In this document: piece after piece, positions 7,004 to 13,309 of the stretch
Layout: every line of letters begins with the position of its first letter
How positions within the stretch are numbered: position 1 is the stretch's first letter
Assembly (NCBI GenBank): GCA_964560135.1
Contig: CAZLKN010000061.1
Coordinates: forward strand, 1-16,777
Source of the DNA: CAZLKN01 sp964560135
GTDB lineage: Bacteria; Actinomycetota; JAICYB01
Reading direction: 5' to 3'
DNA length: 16,777 nt
Notes under the pieces: model-generated
Told to the model about the DNA's origin: nothing
The model's database searches: none
Seen by the model: only the letters and a program-made list of their open reading frames with translations
Made by a program: the position numbers and the translations under genes

Positions 7004-7040
7004 GGCATGAGCCTGCACCCTGCCCCTAGGACAGAGTCAA
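7004..7040 (-). promoter_or_regulatory. Putative MerR-controlled promoter of the MerR-PP2C gene
   Basis: On the minus strand TTGACT (7040-7035) is followed by a 19-bp spacer and CAGGCT (7015-7010), 6 nt before ATG 7003. The spacer holds the imperfect dyad CTGTCCTAGGGGCAG (7034-7020; CTGnCC-N3-GGnCAG). A dyad in a 19-bp spacer is the textbook layout of promoters twisted open by MerR proteins, suggesting autoregulation. The -10 is weak, which also fits activator dependence, but makes the call tentative. Confidence 0.4.
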
Positions 7041-7092
7041 CAGCCGGTACTGGGACACGCTGATCCGGTTGGGAAGGCTCGGTCTGCTCGCT

Positions 7093-7731
7093 CTACACGC
7101 GAGCAAGAGCGTCGGAGATCCGATCCGGTCCGGACAGGATGTCGAACAGCTTGCGCCGCGCGGCGTCGATGCCGAGGGACGCCACCATCGTCTCCGCCAC
7201 GTCGGCTCGGGGGATCTCGCCGAAGTCGTCCAGACGTCGCGCGGCCTGGATCCGGCCCGTTCCGGGCTCGTCGGTGAGCCGTCCGGGCCGGACGATCGTC
7301 CAGTCCAGATCGGTCGCCTGCAACCAGCGGTCGGCCTCCATCTTCGCCGCCAGGTAGTGCCGCAGGCCCTCGGGTCCGGAGTCGGGGTCGTCGGAACGGA
7401 TGGACGACAGCATCACGAACCGCCGCACATCGTGGGCCACGCAGGCCTCGATCAAGCGGATCGCCCCCATGAGGTCGACGCGGATCGTCTTGTCGGGTCC
7501 TGTCCGGGAGCCGGAACCGGCGGCGAAGATCACCGCCTCGCAGCCTTCCAGCGCGCCTGAGACGTCCCCTTCCAGATCGGCGACGACGATATCGGCCGCG
7601 CCCAGCTCCCGCATCGGGTCGGCCTGTACCGGATCCCGGATCATGGCGAGGGGTTCGCTCCCGGCCTCTGCCAGCCGCCTCACGGTGAGGCGTCCCGTCT
7701 TCCCGTTCGCTCCCGCTACGAGCACCCGCAT
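7093..7731 (-). CDS. NAD(P)-binding atypical SDR oxidoreductase (YhfK/YwnB-like)
   Basis: A 212-residue Rossmann-fold protein. The N-terminal MRVLVAGANGKTGRLTVRRL holds the G-x-x-G-x-x-G dinucleotide-binding loop. VVADLEGD, CEAVIFAAGSGS, VDLMGAIRLIEACVAHDVRR and FVMLSSIRSDD follow, then HYLAAKMEADRWLQATDLDW with the Y-x-x-x-K pair (HYLAAK) and TIVRPGRLTDEPGTG. This is the NAD(P)H-binding (atypical-5) SDR pattern; substrates of such proteins are mostly unknown. ATG 7731 was preferred to the TTG at 7749 because the Rossmann strand starts directly after it, and TAGGCT lies 7 nt upstream. It sits between pfkB (stop 34 bp upstream) and the MerR-PP2C gene, all on the minus strand, but apparently with its own promoter. 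Confidence 0.87.
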   Translation of the reverse strand: MRVLVAGANGKTGRLTVRRLAEAGSEPLAMIRDPVQADPMRELGAADIVVADLEGDVSGALEGCEAVIFAAGSGSRTGPDKTIRVDLMGAIRLIEACVAHDVRRFVMLSSIRSDDPDSGPEGLRHYLAAKMEADRWLQATDLDWTIVRPGRLTDEPGTGRIQAARRLDDFGEIPRADVAETMVASLGIDAARRKLFDILSGPDRISDALARV

Positions 7732-7744
7732 ACCGTGGAGCCTA
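7732..7744 (-). promoter_or_regulatory. Putative leaderless -10 of the SDR gene
   Basis: Reading the minus strand, TAGGCT (7744-7739) lies exactly 7 nt before ATG 7731, the spacing expected if transcription starts on the A of the start codon. There is no purine-rich ribosome-binding site. No clear -35 was found. Confidence 0.45.
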
Positions 7745-7765
7745 GCCAAACCAGACCACCGCCGC

Positions 7766-8584
7766 TCAGAGTGGGCTGAGCTGGCCTTCGTACGGGCCCC
7801 GTCCGGTCAAACAAGCTGCGCCGCACTGCGCCGCGAGCTCCAAAGCTTGGGCCGGCTCCAGCCCGGCCCCCAGCGCGTACGTCAGCCCGGCGGCGAAGTT
7901 GTCGCCGGCGCCGTAGGCGTCGCGGACCTCACCGGGGACCGGGACCGCCGCGTAGGTCCCCGTCCGGCCGTCGGCGTCCTCGTAACGGCCCCCCTGCCGT
8001 CCCTGCGTCATCACGACGAGTGCCGGGTGCGGATCGACGGGCAGGTAACGCTCGGCGGGGTCGGTGGCGCTGCCCACCGCAGCGTCCAACGCTACACCGA
8101 CGCGGGCCAGCCGCTCGGCCTCCCGGGTGGTGGCCACGAGCACGCGAGCTCTGCGGGAGAGCCGCAGGGCGTCGTCGTCCCCCGCGCAGAAGTACACGGC
8201 GTCGGCGCCGTCGAGCTCGTCCCAGGGCAGCGGGTCGGCGGCATGGGGGCCGAGACGCGCGCCCATCACGGTGATGGCGCGTTCGCCGCCGGTGTCCACG
8301 TGCGTGAAGGCCCGGCGCTGGGCCTCCTCACGGAACACGGCTTCCACGCGCAAACCCAGGGCCTCCAGCTCGCGCTTCGCGCGATGCCCGAGATCATCGT
8401 CGCCGAGGGCGGTGTAGAAGGTGCAGTCCCCGGCGAGCTTCAGCAATTGGACGGCGGCCACCGGGCCCCCGCCTGCCGGAGCCTCGAACACGTCGTCGGC
8501 GTGGACGATCTCCCCGGCCGCGGGCAGGTGGTCCACCTGCGCGAACGTCACCCACTCCACGTGTCCGACGACGGCGGTGTGCAC
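7766..8584 (-). CDS. PfkB-family carbohydrate kinase
   Basis: A 272-residue ribokinase-like sugar kinase. The start of the fold is visible as MHTAVVGHVEWVTFAQVDHL, followed by the N-terminal Gly-rich substrate motif EAPAGGGPVAAVQLLKLAG, the middle strands (VVMTQGRQGG) and the C-terminal PfkB signature RDAYGAGDNFAAGLTYAL, with the catalytic base Asp at about residue 228. This signature differs from the common DTxGAGD by Ala-Tyr. The protein phosphorylates a sugar or nucleoside, but the substrate cannot be read from sequence. It is slightly short for the family (290-320). GTG 8584 lies 2 nt after the mccB stop, so translation is probably coupled to mccB. GTG at 8554 (HVEW) is less likely. Confidence 0.88.
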   Translation of the reverse strand: MHTAVVGHVEWVTFAQVDHLPAAGEIVHADDVFEAPAGGGPVAAVQLLKLAGDCTFYTALGDDDLGHRAKRELEALGLRVEAVFREEAQRRAFTHVDTGGERAITVMGARLGPHAADPLPWDELDGADAVYFCAGDDDALRLSRRARVLVATTREAERLARVGVALDAAVGSATDPAERYLPVDPHPALVVMTQGRQGGRYEDADGRTGTYAAVPVPGEVRDAYGAGDNFAAGLTYALGAGLEPAQALELAAQCGAACLTGRGPYEGQLSPL

Positions 8585-8586
8585 CG

Positions 8587-10176
8587 CTACATCCGGAAGA
8601 CGCCGTACCGGGGCTCGGGGATCGGAGCATTGTACGCCGCCGACAGACCCAGGCCGAGGACGGTCCGGGTGTCGGCCGGGTCGATCACGCCGTCGTCCCA
8701 CAGGCGCGCGGTGGAGTAATACGGGTTGCCCTGGTGCTCGTAGCGCTCCCGGATGGGCTGCTTGAAGGCCTCCTCGTCCTCCGGACCCTCGAAGCCGCCC
8801 CGGACGGTCGCCAGCACCGTCGCGGCCTGCTCTCCCCCCATCACCGAGATCCGGGCGTTCGGCCACATCCACAGGAACCGCGGCTCGTAGGCCCGACCGC
8901 ACATCGCGTAGTTCCCCGCTCCGAAGGAGCCGCCGATGATCACCGTGAACTTCGGCACCACGGCGCAGGACACCGCGGTGACCATCTTCGCGCCGTCTTT
9001 GGCGATGCCCCCCGCCTCGTACTCGCGGCCGACCATGAACCCCGAGATGTTCTGGAGGAACACGAGCGGGATCTTGCGCTGGTCGCAGAGCTCGATGAAG
9101 TGCGCGCCCTTGAGGGCCGAGGAGGAGAACAGGATCCCGTTGTTGGCCACGATCCCCACCGGGAACCCGTGGATGTGCGCGAAGCCGCACACGAGCGTGT
9201 CCCCGTAGAGCGCCTTGAACTCGTGGAAGCGGGACCCGTCCACGATGCGGGCGATCACCTCGCGGACGTCGTAGGGGGTGCGCGCATCCTGGGGAACGAT
9301 CGAGTAGATCTCCGAAGGGTCGTACTTCGGCTCCTCGGGCTCCCGCAGGCCCGGCGGCCCCTCCTTCCGACGGTTGAGGTTGGACACGATGTCCCGCACG
9401 ATGCCCAGCGCATGGACGTCGTCCACCGCGTAGTGGTCGACGACCCCCGAGACGCGAGCATGGACGTCGGCTCCTCCGAGCTCTTCTTCGGTGACCTCCT
9501 CGCCGGTGGCGGCCTTCACGAGCGGCGGGCCCCCGAGATAGATGTGGCCCTGCTCGCGGACGATCACCGTCTCGTCGGACATCGCGGGGACGTACGCCCC
9601 GCCCGCCGTACACATGCCGAGGACGGCGGCGACCTGCGGGATGCCGCGGGCCGACATGGTCGCCTGGTTGAAGAAGATCCGTCCGAAGTGTTCGCGGTCG
9701 GGGAACACATCGTCCTGCAGCGGCAGGAACGCTCCGCCGGAGTCGACGAGGTACACGCACGGGAGCCGGTTCTGCAGAGCGATCTCCTGGGCCCGGAGAT
9801 GCTTGCGGACGGTGATCGGGAAATAGGTCCCGCCCTTGACGGTGGCGTCGTTGCAGACGACGACGCACTCGAGCCCCGAGATGCGCCCGAGCCCGGTGAT
9901 GATCCCCGCCCCGGGGGCCTCGTCGTCGTACATCCCGCCGGCGGCCAGCGGCGAGAGCTCGAGGAAAGGGGTGCCCGGGTCCAGCAGCCGCTCCACCCGC
10001 TCGCGCGGCAGCAGCTTGCCGCGGGCCAGGTGCTTGTCACGGGCCTTCTCGGATCCGCCCTGCGCGGCACGCCCCAGCGTCTCACGGAGGTCGGAGACGA
10101 GGGTTTCCATCGCCGTCCGGTTGGCCTGGGCCTGTCCGGAGGACGGATCGAGGGCGGTCGGGATGACGCCTGGCAT
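8587..10176 (-). CDS. mccB: Methylcrotonoyl-CoA carboxylase beta (carboxyltransferase) subunit
   Basis: A 529-residue carboxyltransferase that moves CO2 from biotin to the acyl-CoA, in leucine breakdown 3-methylcrotonyl-CoA to 3-methylglutaconyl-CoA. MCC-type stretches include KARDKHLARGKLLPRERVER, the CoA-binding region PCVYLVDSGGAFLPLQDDVF, REHFGRIFFNQATMSARGIP, LGMCTAGGAYVPAMSDE, and C-terminally FLQNISGFMVGREYEAGGIA, GGSFGAGNYAMCGRAYEPRF and ISVMGGEQAATVLATV. Length matches MCC beta (about 530). ATG 10176 was chosen as it lies 7 nt after a TACGAT hexamer; ATG 10185 would give 532 residues. The biotin subunit is not adjacent but lies 3.8 kb away, same strand. Geranyl-CoA carboxylase is a less likely reading. 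Confidence 0.93.
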   Translation of the reverse strand: MPGVIPTALDPSSGQAQANRTAMETLVSDLRETLGRAAQGGSEKARDKHLARGKLLPRERVERLLDPGTPFLELSPLAAGGMYDDEAPGAGIITGLGRISGLECVVVCNDATVKGGTYFPITVRKHLRAQEIALQNRLPCVYLVDSGGAFLPLQDDVFPDREHFGRIFFNQATMSARGIPQVAAVLGMCTAGGAYVPAMSDETVIVREQGHIYLGGPPLVKAATGEEVTEEELGGADVHARVSGVVDHYAVDDVHALGIVRDIVSNLNRRKEGPPGLREPEEPKYDPSEIYSIVPQDARTPYDVREVIARIVDGSRFHEFKALYGDTLVCGFAHIHGFPVGIVANNGILFSSSALKGAHFIELCDQRKIPLVFLQNISGFMVGREYEAGGIAKDGAKMVTAVSCAVVPKFTVIIGGSFGAGNYAMCGRAYEPRFLWMWPNARISVMGGEQAATVLATVRGGFEGPEDEEAFKQPIRERYEHQGNPYYSTARLWDDGVIDPADTRTVLGLGLSAAYNAPIPEPRYGVFRM

Positions 10177-10189
10177 CGCCGTCATCGTA
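10177..10189 (-). promoter_or_regulatory. Putative leaderless -10 of mccB
   Basis: On the minus strand TACGAT (10189-10184) is followed by 7 nt and then ATG 10176. The hexamer is identical to the one before mccA. No ribosome-binding site is apparent for either of the two possible start codons. The palindrome at 10195-10208 lies just upstream, where a -35/-10 spacer would be. Confidence 0.5.
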
Positions 10190-10194
10190 ATCGC

Positions 10195-10208
10195 CGGGAC
10201 CGGTCCCG
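10195..10208. promoter_or_regulatory. Perfect 14-bp palindrome upstream of mccB
   Basis: CGGGACCGGTCCCG is self-complementary over 14 bp and lies 5 bp upstream of the putative mccB -10. A regulator bound here would lie within the promoter. Its owner is unknown. The motif is GC-rich, so some chance of coincidence remains; no second full copy was seen at mccA. Confidence 0.4.
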
Positions 10209-10213
10209 TACCA

Positions 10214-10249
10214 CGCGGAAGGAGCGGCCCGTAGGCCGCTCCTCCTGCG
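10214..10249 (-). terminator. Strong GC hairpin after the small secreted-protein gene
   Basis: AGGAGCGGCC-CGTA-GGCCGCTCCT (10220-10243) forms a perfect 10-bp stem with a 4-nt loop. It can be lengthened by five more pairs (10214-10218 with 10245-10249, one of them G-U) after one mismatch. It begins 19 bp after the stop of the 10269-10580 gene and ends before the mccB promoter. There is no following U run, as is common for terminators in GC-rich actinomycetes. It most likely ends the secreted-protein transcript and insulates mccB. Confidence 0.6.
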
Positions 10250-10268
10250 GATCTGTGACTGTTTGGGC

Positions 10269-10580
10269 TTAGGCCTCGGGGAGGCACTGCTCCTCGGTGC
10301 CGATGCTGCCGTGCACACCGGTGTCGGTCTGGTGGCCGTGCACCTGCACGTTGCCGTCGGCGTCGCCACGCACCTCGAGGTAGCCGGCGTCACCGGAGAT
10401 CCCGGCGGCACCCGCGTCGGCGTCGGCGTAGAGGTACCCACCGGTGGCCGGGTTCTCGATCCCGTCAGCCTCGCCCACGCTCGGACCCGTCTGGGTCTCA
10501 CAGTGGCCGGCCGATGCGGTCGGACCAACGAAACCGACCGCAAACGCTGCGGCCATCGCCAGAGCGGCGAACTTCTTCAT
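10269..10580 (-). CDS. Small secreted protein with two cysteines, function unknown
   Basis: A 103-residue protein not recognised as a known family. Residues 1-24 are a clear Sec signal peptide (MKK, hydrophobic AALAMAAAFAVGF, then PTASA with cleavage probably after A24). The mature part is about 79 residues, very rich in Gly, Asp and Ala, with no membrane segment. Its only two cysteines, C27 and C99, lie near the two ends and could close the chain by a disulfide. A short quasi-repeat is visible (GYLYADADAG at 48-57 and GYLEVRGDADG at 66-76), suggesting beta hairpins. ATG 10580 was chosen: AGAAGGGGG lies about 8 nt upstream, and a TTG two codons earlier is unlikely. It is a single-gene unit with a hairpin after its stop. 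Confidence 0.75.
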   Translation of the reverse strand: MKKFAALAMAAAFAVGFVGPTASAGHCETQTGPSVGEADGIENPATGGYLYADADAGAAGISGDAGYLEVRGDADGNVQVHGHQTDTGVHGSIGTEEQCLPEA

Positions 10581-10725
10581 GAGCAAACCCCCTTCTGCTG
10601 CGACTGAACTGCGATTGAAGACATACTTCGCGGTACACCTTCCTTCTCCTGCCTGGTTCGAAAAAGTTTTTTCCGATCAGTTCTCGGCGCAGGCCTCCTG
10701 GCCCTCGGTACCCTGCCGACGCACC
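10581..10725. other. Largest intergenic gap, with an AT-rich dyad
   Basis: These 145 bp separate the crotonase stop from the start of the secreted-protein gene. They contain the ribosome-binding site of the latter and an AT-rich, nearly symmetrical stretch GAAAAAGTTTTTTC (10660-10673), conspicuous in such GC-rich DNA. Upstream of it on the minus strand is a weak GC hairpin (GGCC-AGGA-GGCC core). Hairpin followed by T run could be the operon terminator, but the geometry is imperfect. No clear promoter hexamers were seen. Confidence 0.35.
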
Positions 10726-11469
10726 TCAGCCCCCGGGGGGCGGCGGCCGGTCGCCGGACCGGAAGCGCTCGAGACCCTCGGCCATCTCGGGATCGGTCAA
10801 AGTAGCCTCGCCCCGGTGCGCCTCGGCGTCGAGACCGTCGGGTGCGAGAGCGCCCTGCCTGTCGGCGACGAGCGACGCCTGCGGGTAGCCGGCGATCCGG
10901 CCTCCGAGCTCGAGCGCACGTTCGAGCGCCTCTCCGGCTGCGACGACCTCCTGCACCAGTCCCATCCGCGACGCCGTGGCGGCATCGATGCGCACGCCGG
11001 TCTCGATCAGGTACAGCGCGTTGCCGAGGCCCACGATGCGGGGCAGCCGTTGCGTCCCGCCGTCGATCAGCGGCACCCCCCAGCGGCGGTTCAGCACCCC
11101 GAAGCTGGACGTCTCGTCGGCGATCCGTATGTCGCACCAGCACGCGAGCTCGAGGCCACCCGCGTAGCAGTACCCGGCGACGGCGGCGATCGTGGGCTTG
11201 CCGACCTCCAGGCGCGAGATCCCCATCGGTCCGGCCTCCCGTGCCCCGGGCCGCTGCATGAGGTCCATGGCCTTCAGGTCGGCCCCCGAACAGAACGCCC
11301 GGCCCCCGGTCCCCGTGAGCACGAGCACGCGCTGTGCCGGGTCGGCGTCGAAGCCGCGGACGGCGTCCTCCAGGGCTTGCGCGGTGGCGGCGTCCACGCA
11401 GTTGTGGACCTCCGGACGGTCGATCGCCACCACCGTCACGGCGTCCAGCTGCTCGACGGAGACCGTCAT
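10726..11469 (-). CDS. Crotonase/enoyl-CoA hydratase family protein
   Basis: A 247-residue crotonase-fold protein. The oxyanion-hole segments are present: GRAFCSGADLKAM (about residues 57-69) and VAGYCYAGGLELACWCDIRI (98-117), followed by FGVLNRRWGVPLIDGGTQRL. At the positions where true enoyl-CoA hydratases carry the two catalytic glutamates, this protein appears to have Asn127 and Tyr153. Simple hydratase activity is therefore doubtful, and it may catalyse another acyl-CoA reaction (isomerase, hydrolase or lyase type). ATG 11469 overlaps the permease stop (ATGA), so it is the third gene of the ABC transporter operon, an uncommon partnership. The C-terminal tail RPPPPGG is unstructured. Confidence 0.88.
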   Translation of the reverse strand: MTVSVEQLDAVTVVAIDRPEVHNCVDAATAQALEDAVRGFDADPAQRVLVLTGTGGRAFCSGADLKAMDLMQRPGAREAGPMGISRLEVGKPTIAAVAGYCYAGGLELACWCDIRIADETSSFGVLNRRWGVPLIDGGTQRLPRIVGLGNALYLIETGVRIDAATASRMGLVQEVVAAGEALERALELGGRIAGYPQASLVADRQGALAPDGLDAEAHRGEATLTDPEMAEGLERFRSGDRPPPPGG

Positions 11470-12248
11470 CAGTAGTGGCCCAGCAGGGCCCGGTCGCGGG
11501 CCACGCGCTCCAGGCGTCCGAAGACGAACAGGCCCAACGCCAGCCAGGCCCCCGTATTGGCGAACAGGAACAGCAGGTCGCCGGCGGGGAGACGGATGAT
11601 CGACGATCCGTCGATCATCACGCGGCCGATGAGCTCGTTGCCCCAAGCCAGCGGCAGATACTTGAAGGCGGGCATCGTGTCGATCGGCACCGCGACGACC
11701 GCGATGAACAGGAACTGGACGATCTGCATGAACGACTGGACACGCTTGAACACCAGGGCGAGCCCGGCGAGGCCGATCCCGAGCCCGTACACGCCGGCGA
11801 GGGTGAGCAGGAACAGCGGGACGAGGCTCAGGACGTCGATGTGCATCCACCGGCCGCTGGTCGCCATCGCGAGCGTCAGCAGCACGCTCATGACGAAGAA
11901 CGTGAATCCCAGCCCGGCGACGAATCGGGTGGTGAGCACGACACGGAGCCCGAACGGACTCAACGCGAGCTGCTCGAAGGTGCCCGCGGTCGCCTCCTGG
12001 GTCACGTCCTGGCTGGTCTGGAAGAACGACAGGATCGCGGTGGTCCACACGATATAGCCCACGAGGATCGCCGACAGCGTGCCGCCGGCCGCGGGTGCGC
12101 TGCTCCCGAGGAGGGCCTGGGCACCGAAGAAGATGATCAGGAAGAACAGGTAGAAGACGAGCAGGGCACTGAGGAGCTCGAAGGAGTACCGCGTCATCTC
12201 GATGACCGATCGCTTGACCATCCCCTTCAGCAGCACCGCGGCGCTCAT
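11469..12248 (-). CDS. ABC-2 type transporter permease
   Basis: A 259-residue membrane protein with six hydrophobic segments (about residues 25-50, 62-82, 105-130, 140-170, 178-200 and 225-250), the layout of ABC-2 exporter permeases. Recognisable parts are QDVTQEATAGTFEQLALSPF, which resembles the ABC-2 coupling region, and the hydrophobic run VYGLGIGLAGLALVFKRVQS. It forms the membrane channel for the ATPase encoded immediately upstream, with which it overlaps by ATGA (12245-12248). Only one permease is present, so a homodimer is expected. Substrate is unknown: ABC-2 exporters move drugs, lipids or polysaccharides. Confidence 0.9.
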   Translation of the reverse strand: MSAAVLLKGMVKRSVIEMTRYSFELLSALLVFYLFFLIIFFGAQALLGSSAPAAGGTLSAILVGYIVWTTAILSFFQTSQDVTQEATAGTFEQLALSPFGLRVVLTTRFVAGLGFTFFVMSVLLTLAMATSGRWMHIDVLSLVPLFLLTLAGVYGLGIGLAGLALVFKRVQSFMQIVQFLFIAVVAVPIDTMPAFKYLPLAWGNELIGRVMIDGSSIIRLPAGDLLFLFANTGAWLALGLFVFGRLERVARDRALLGHY

Positions 12249-13210
12249 GCCCGGTCCCCCTTCACGATCCGGAGGAAGATCTCCTCGAGGTCGGGATGCC
12301 GCCGGTCGATCGAGTCGATCGTGCATCCGGCGTCGCGGAGGAGGTCGACGAGACGGTAGAAGTCGCGGGGGTCGGGGAACTCGACCTCGATCTCGGTGTG
12401 GTCGTCGGCCGTACGCACGGTACTCAGGGGGAACAGTGCCTCGAGCGCCGCCCGGGCCTCGTCGGACAGCGTCCCCGAGATCGCGAAGTGGTAGGCGCGG
12501 GCCCGGAAGAGCCGCATGAGGTTCGCGACGCGGTCGTCGGCGACGATCCGTCCGTCCTGGATGATCACCACCCGCTCGCAGACATCCTCCACCACGGCCA
12601 TGTCGTGGCTCGAGAGCACGACGGTGCGCTCTCCAGTGGCCGCCAGCTCCTTGATCACCTGGCGCAGTTCGAAGGACGCCTCGACGTCGAGCCCGAGGGT
12701 CGGCTCGTCCAGGAGGAGCACCGGTGTCCGCTTCACCATCGCGCAGGCCAGCGCCAGCTTCTGCTGCATCCCCTTGGACAGCATCCGGGCAGGCGTCTTC
12801 CGCTTCTCGACCAGTCCGAAGCGCTCGATCAGCTCTTCGATGTCGCGCCGGACGGCCCGGGCGGGGATGCCCTGCAGCGCGGCGAAGAACTCCAGGTTTT
12901 CGATGGGCGTCAACCGCCAGTACACGTTGCGGTTGCCCTCCAGGACGCCGGTGAGGCGCTTCACGGCCTGCCTCGGATGGCGCAGCGCGTCGATGCCGCC
13001 CACGACCACAAGGCCACCCGTCGGGCGTACCAGCGTGCAGATGCACTTGATCGTGGTGGTCTTGCCCGCGCCGTTCGGGCCCAGGAGGCCGAGGACCTCG
13101 CCCGGCTCTACGCGGAAGGAGACGTCGTCCACGGCGAGCACGTCACCGCGACGGCGGCTGCGATAGACCTTGCGCAGTCCGTGGACCTCGAGGGCGGGGC
13201 CGGCGTTCAT
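12245..13210 (-). CDS. ABC transporter ATP-binding protein
   Basis: A 321-residue ATPase of the ABC-2 exporter. All nucleotide-binding motifs are intact: Walker A GPNGAGKTTT (about residues 43-52), signature LSKGMQQKLALACAMV, Walker B VLLLDEPTLGLD and H-loop VLSSHD. A C-terminal extension of about 100 residues (from about 220) follows, ending in DLEEIFLRIVKGDRA, as in many exporter ATPases of the DrrA/NatA/CcmA type. ATG 13210 (MNAGPALEVHGLRK) was chosen over the GTG at 13246; TATCGT lies 6 nt upstream. First gene of a three-gene operon with the permease and the crotonase-like protein. Confidence 0.95.
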   Translation of the reverse strand: MNAGPALEVHGLRKVYRSRRRGDVLAVDDVSFRVEPGEVLGLLGPNGAGKTTTIKCICTLVRPTGGLVVVGGIDALRHPRQAVKRLTGVLEGNRNVYWRLTPIENLEFFAALQGIPARAVRRDIEELIERFGLVEKRKTPARMLSKGMQQKLALACAMVKRTPVLLLDEPTLGLDVEASFELRQVIKELAATGERTVVLSSHDMAVVEDVCERVVIIQDGRIVADDRVANLMRLFRARAYHFAISGTLSDEARAALEALFPLSTVRTADDHTEIEVEFPDPRDFYRLVDLLRDAGCTIDSIDRRHPDLEEIFLRIVKGDRA

Positions 13211-13228
13211 CGGGAAACGATATATCGT
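13211..13228 (-). promoter_or_regulatory. Palindromic operator/promoter of the ABC operon
   Basis: ACGATATATCGT (13217-13228) is a perfect 12-bp palindrome and a rare AT-rich patch. Its minus-strand half TATCGT lies 6 nt before the ATPase ATG and can serve as a leaderless -10, so a bound regulator would block or control the promoter directly. The regulator is not encoded next to the operon; the divergent neighbour (13310) is an SRPBCC protein. Confidence 0.5.
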
Positions 13229-13309
13229 GTTTGGCGAGCCGTCCACCTGGGCTCGGTTTCACGCCGGCGGGCGCCGGGTACTGCTCCGGCATCCCGTGTC
13301 CGGAGGATC

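Noticed and set aside
7041..7092. Possible small gene or terminator between the SDR and MerR-PP2C genes
   Set aside because: No open frame with a start signal and no convincing stem-loop was found.
8734..10272. 512-codon plus-strand open frame opposite mccB
   Set aside because: Antisense to a clearly identified gene, with composition biased to Arg, His, Asp and Val and no recognisable fold.
5921..10580. The whole block from the secreted protein to MerR-PP2C as a mobile island or defence system
   Set aside because: No integrase, transposase, direct repeats, tRNA or nuclease/helicase genes; the genes are metabolic or regulatory.
12296..13309. Long upstream extension in frame with the SRPBCC gene
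   Set aside because: It runs antisense through the ABC ATPase. The SRPBCC homology starts at ATG 13310, which has its own GGAGG.
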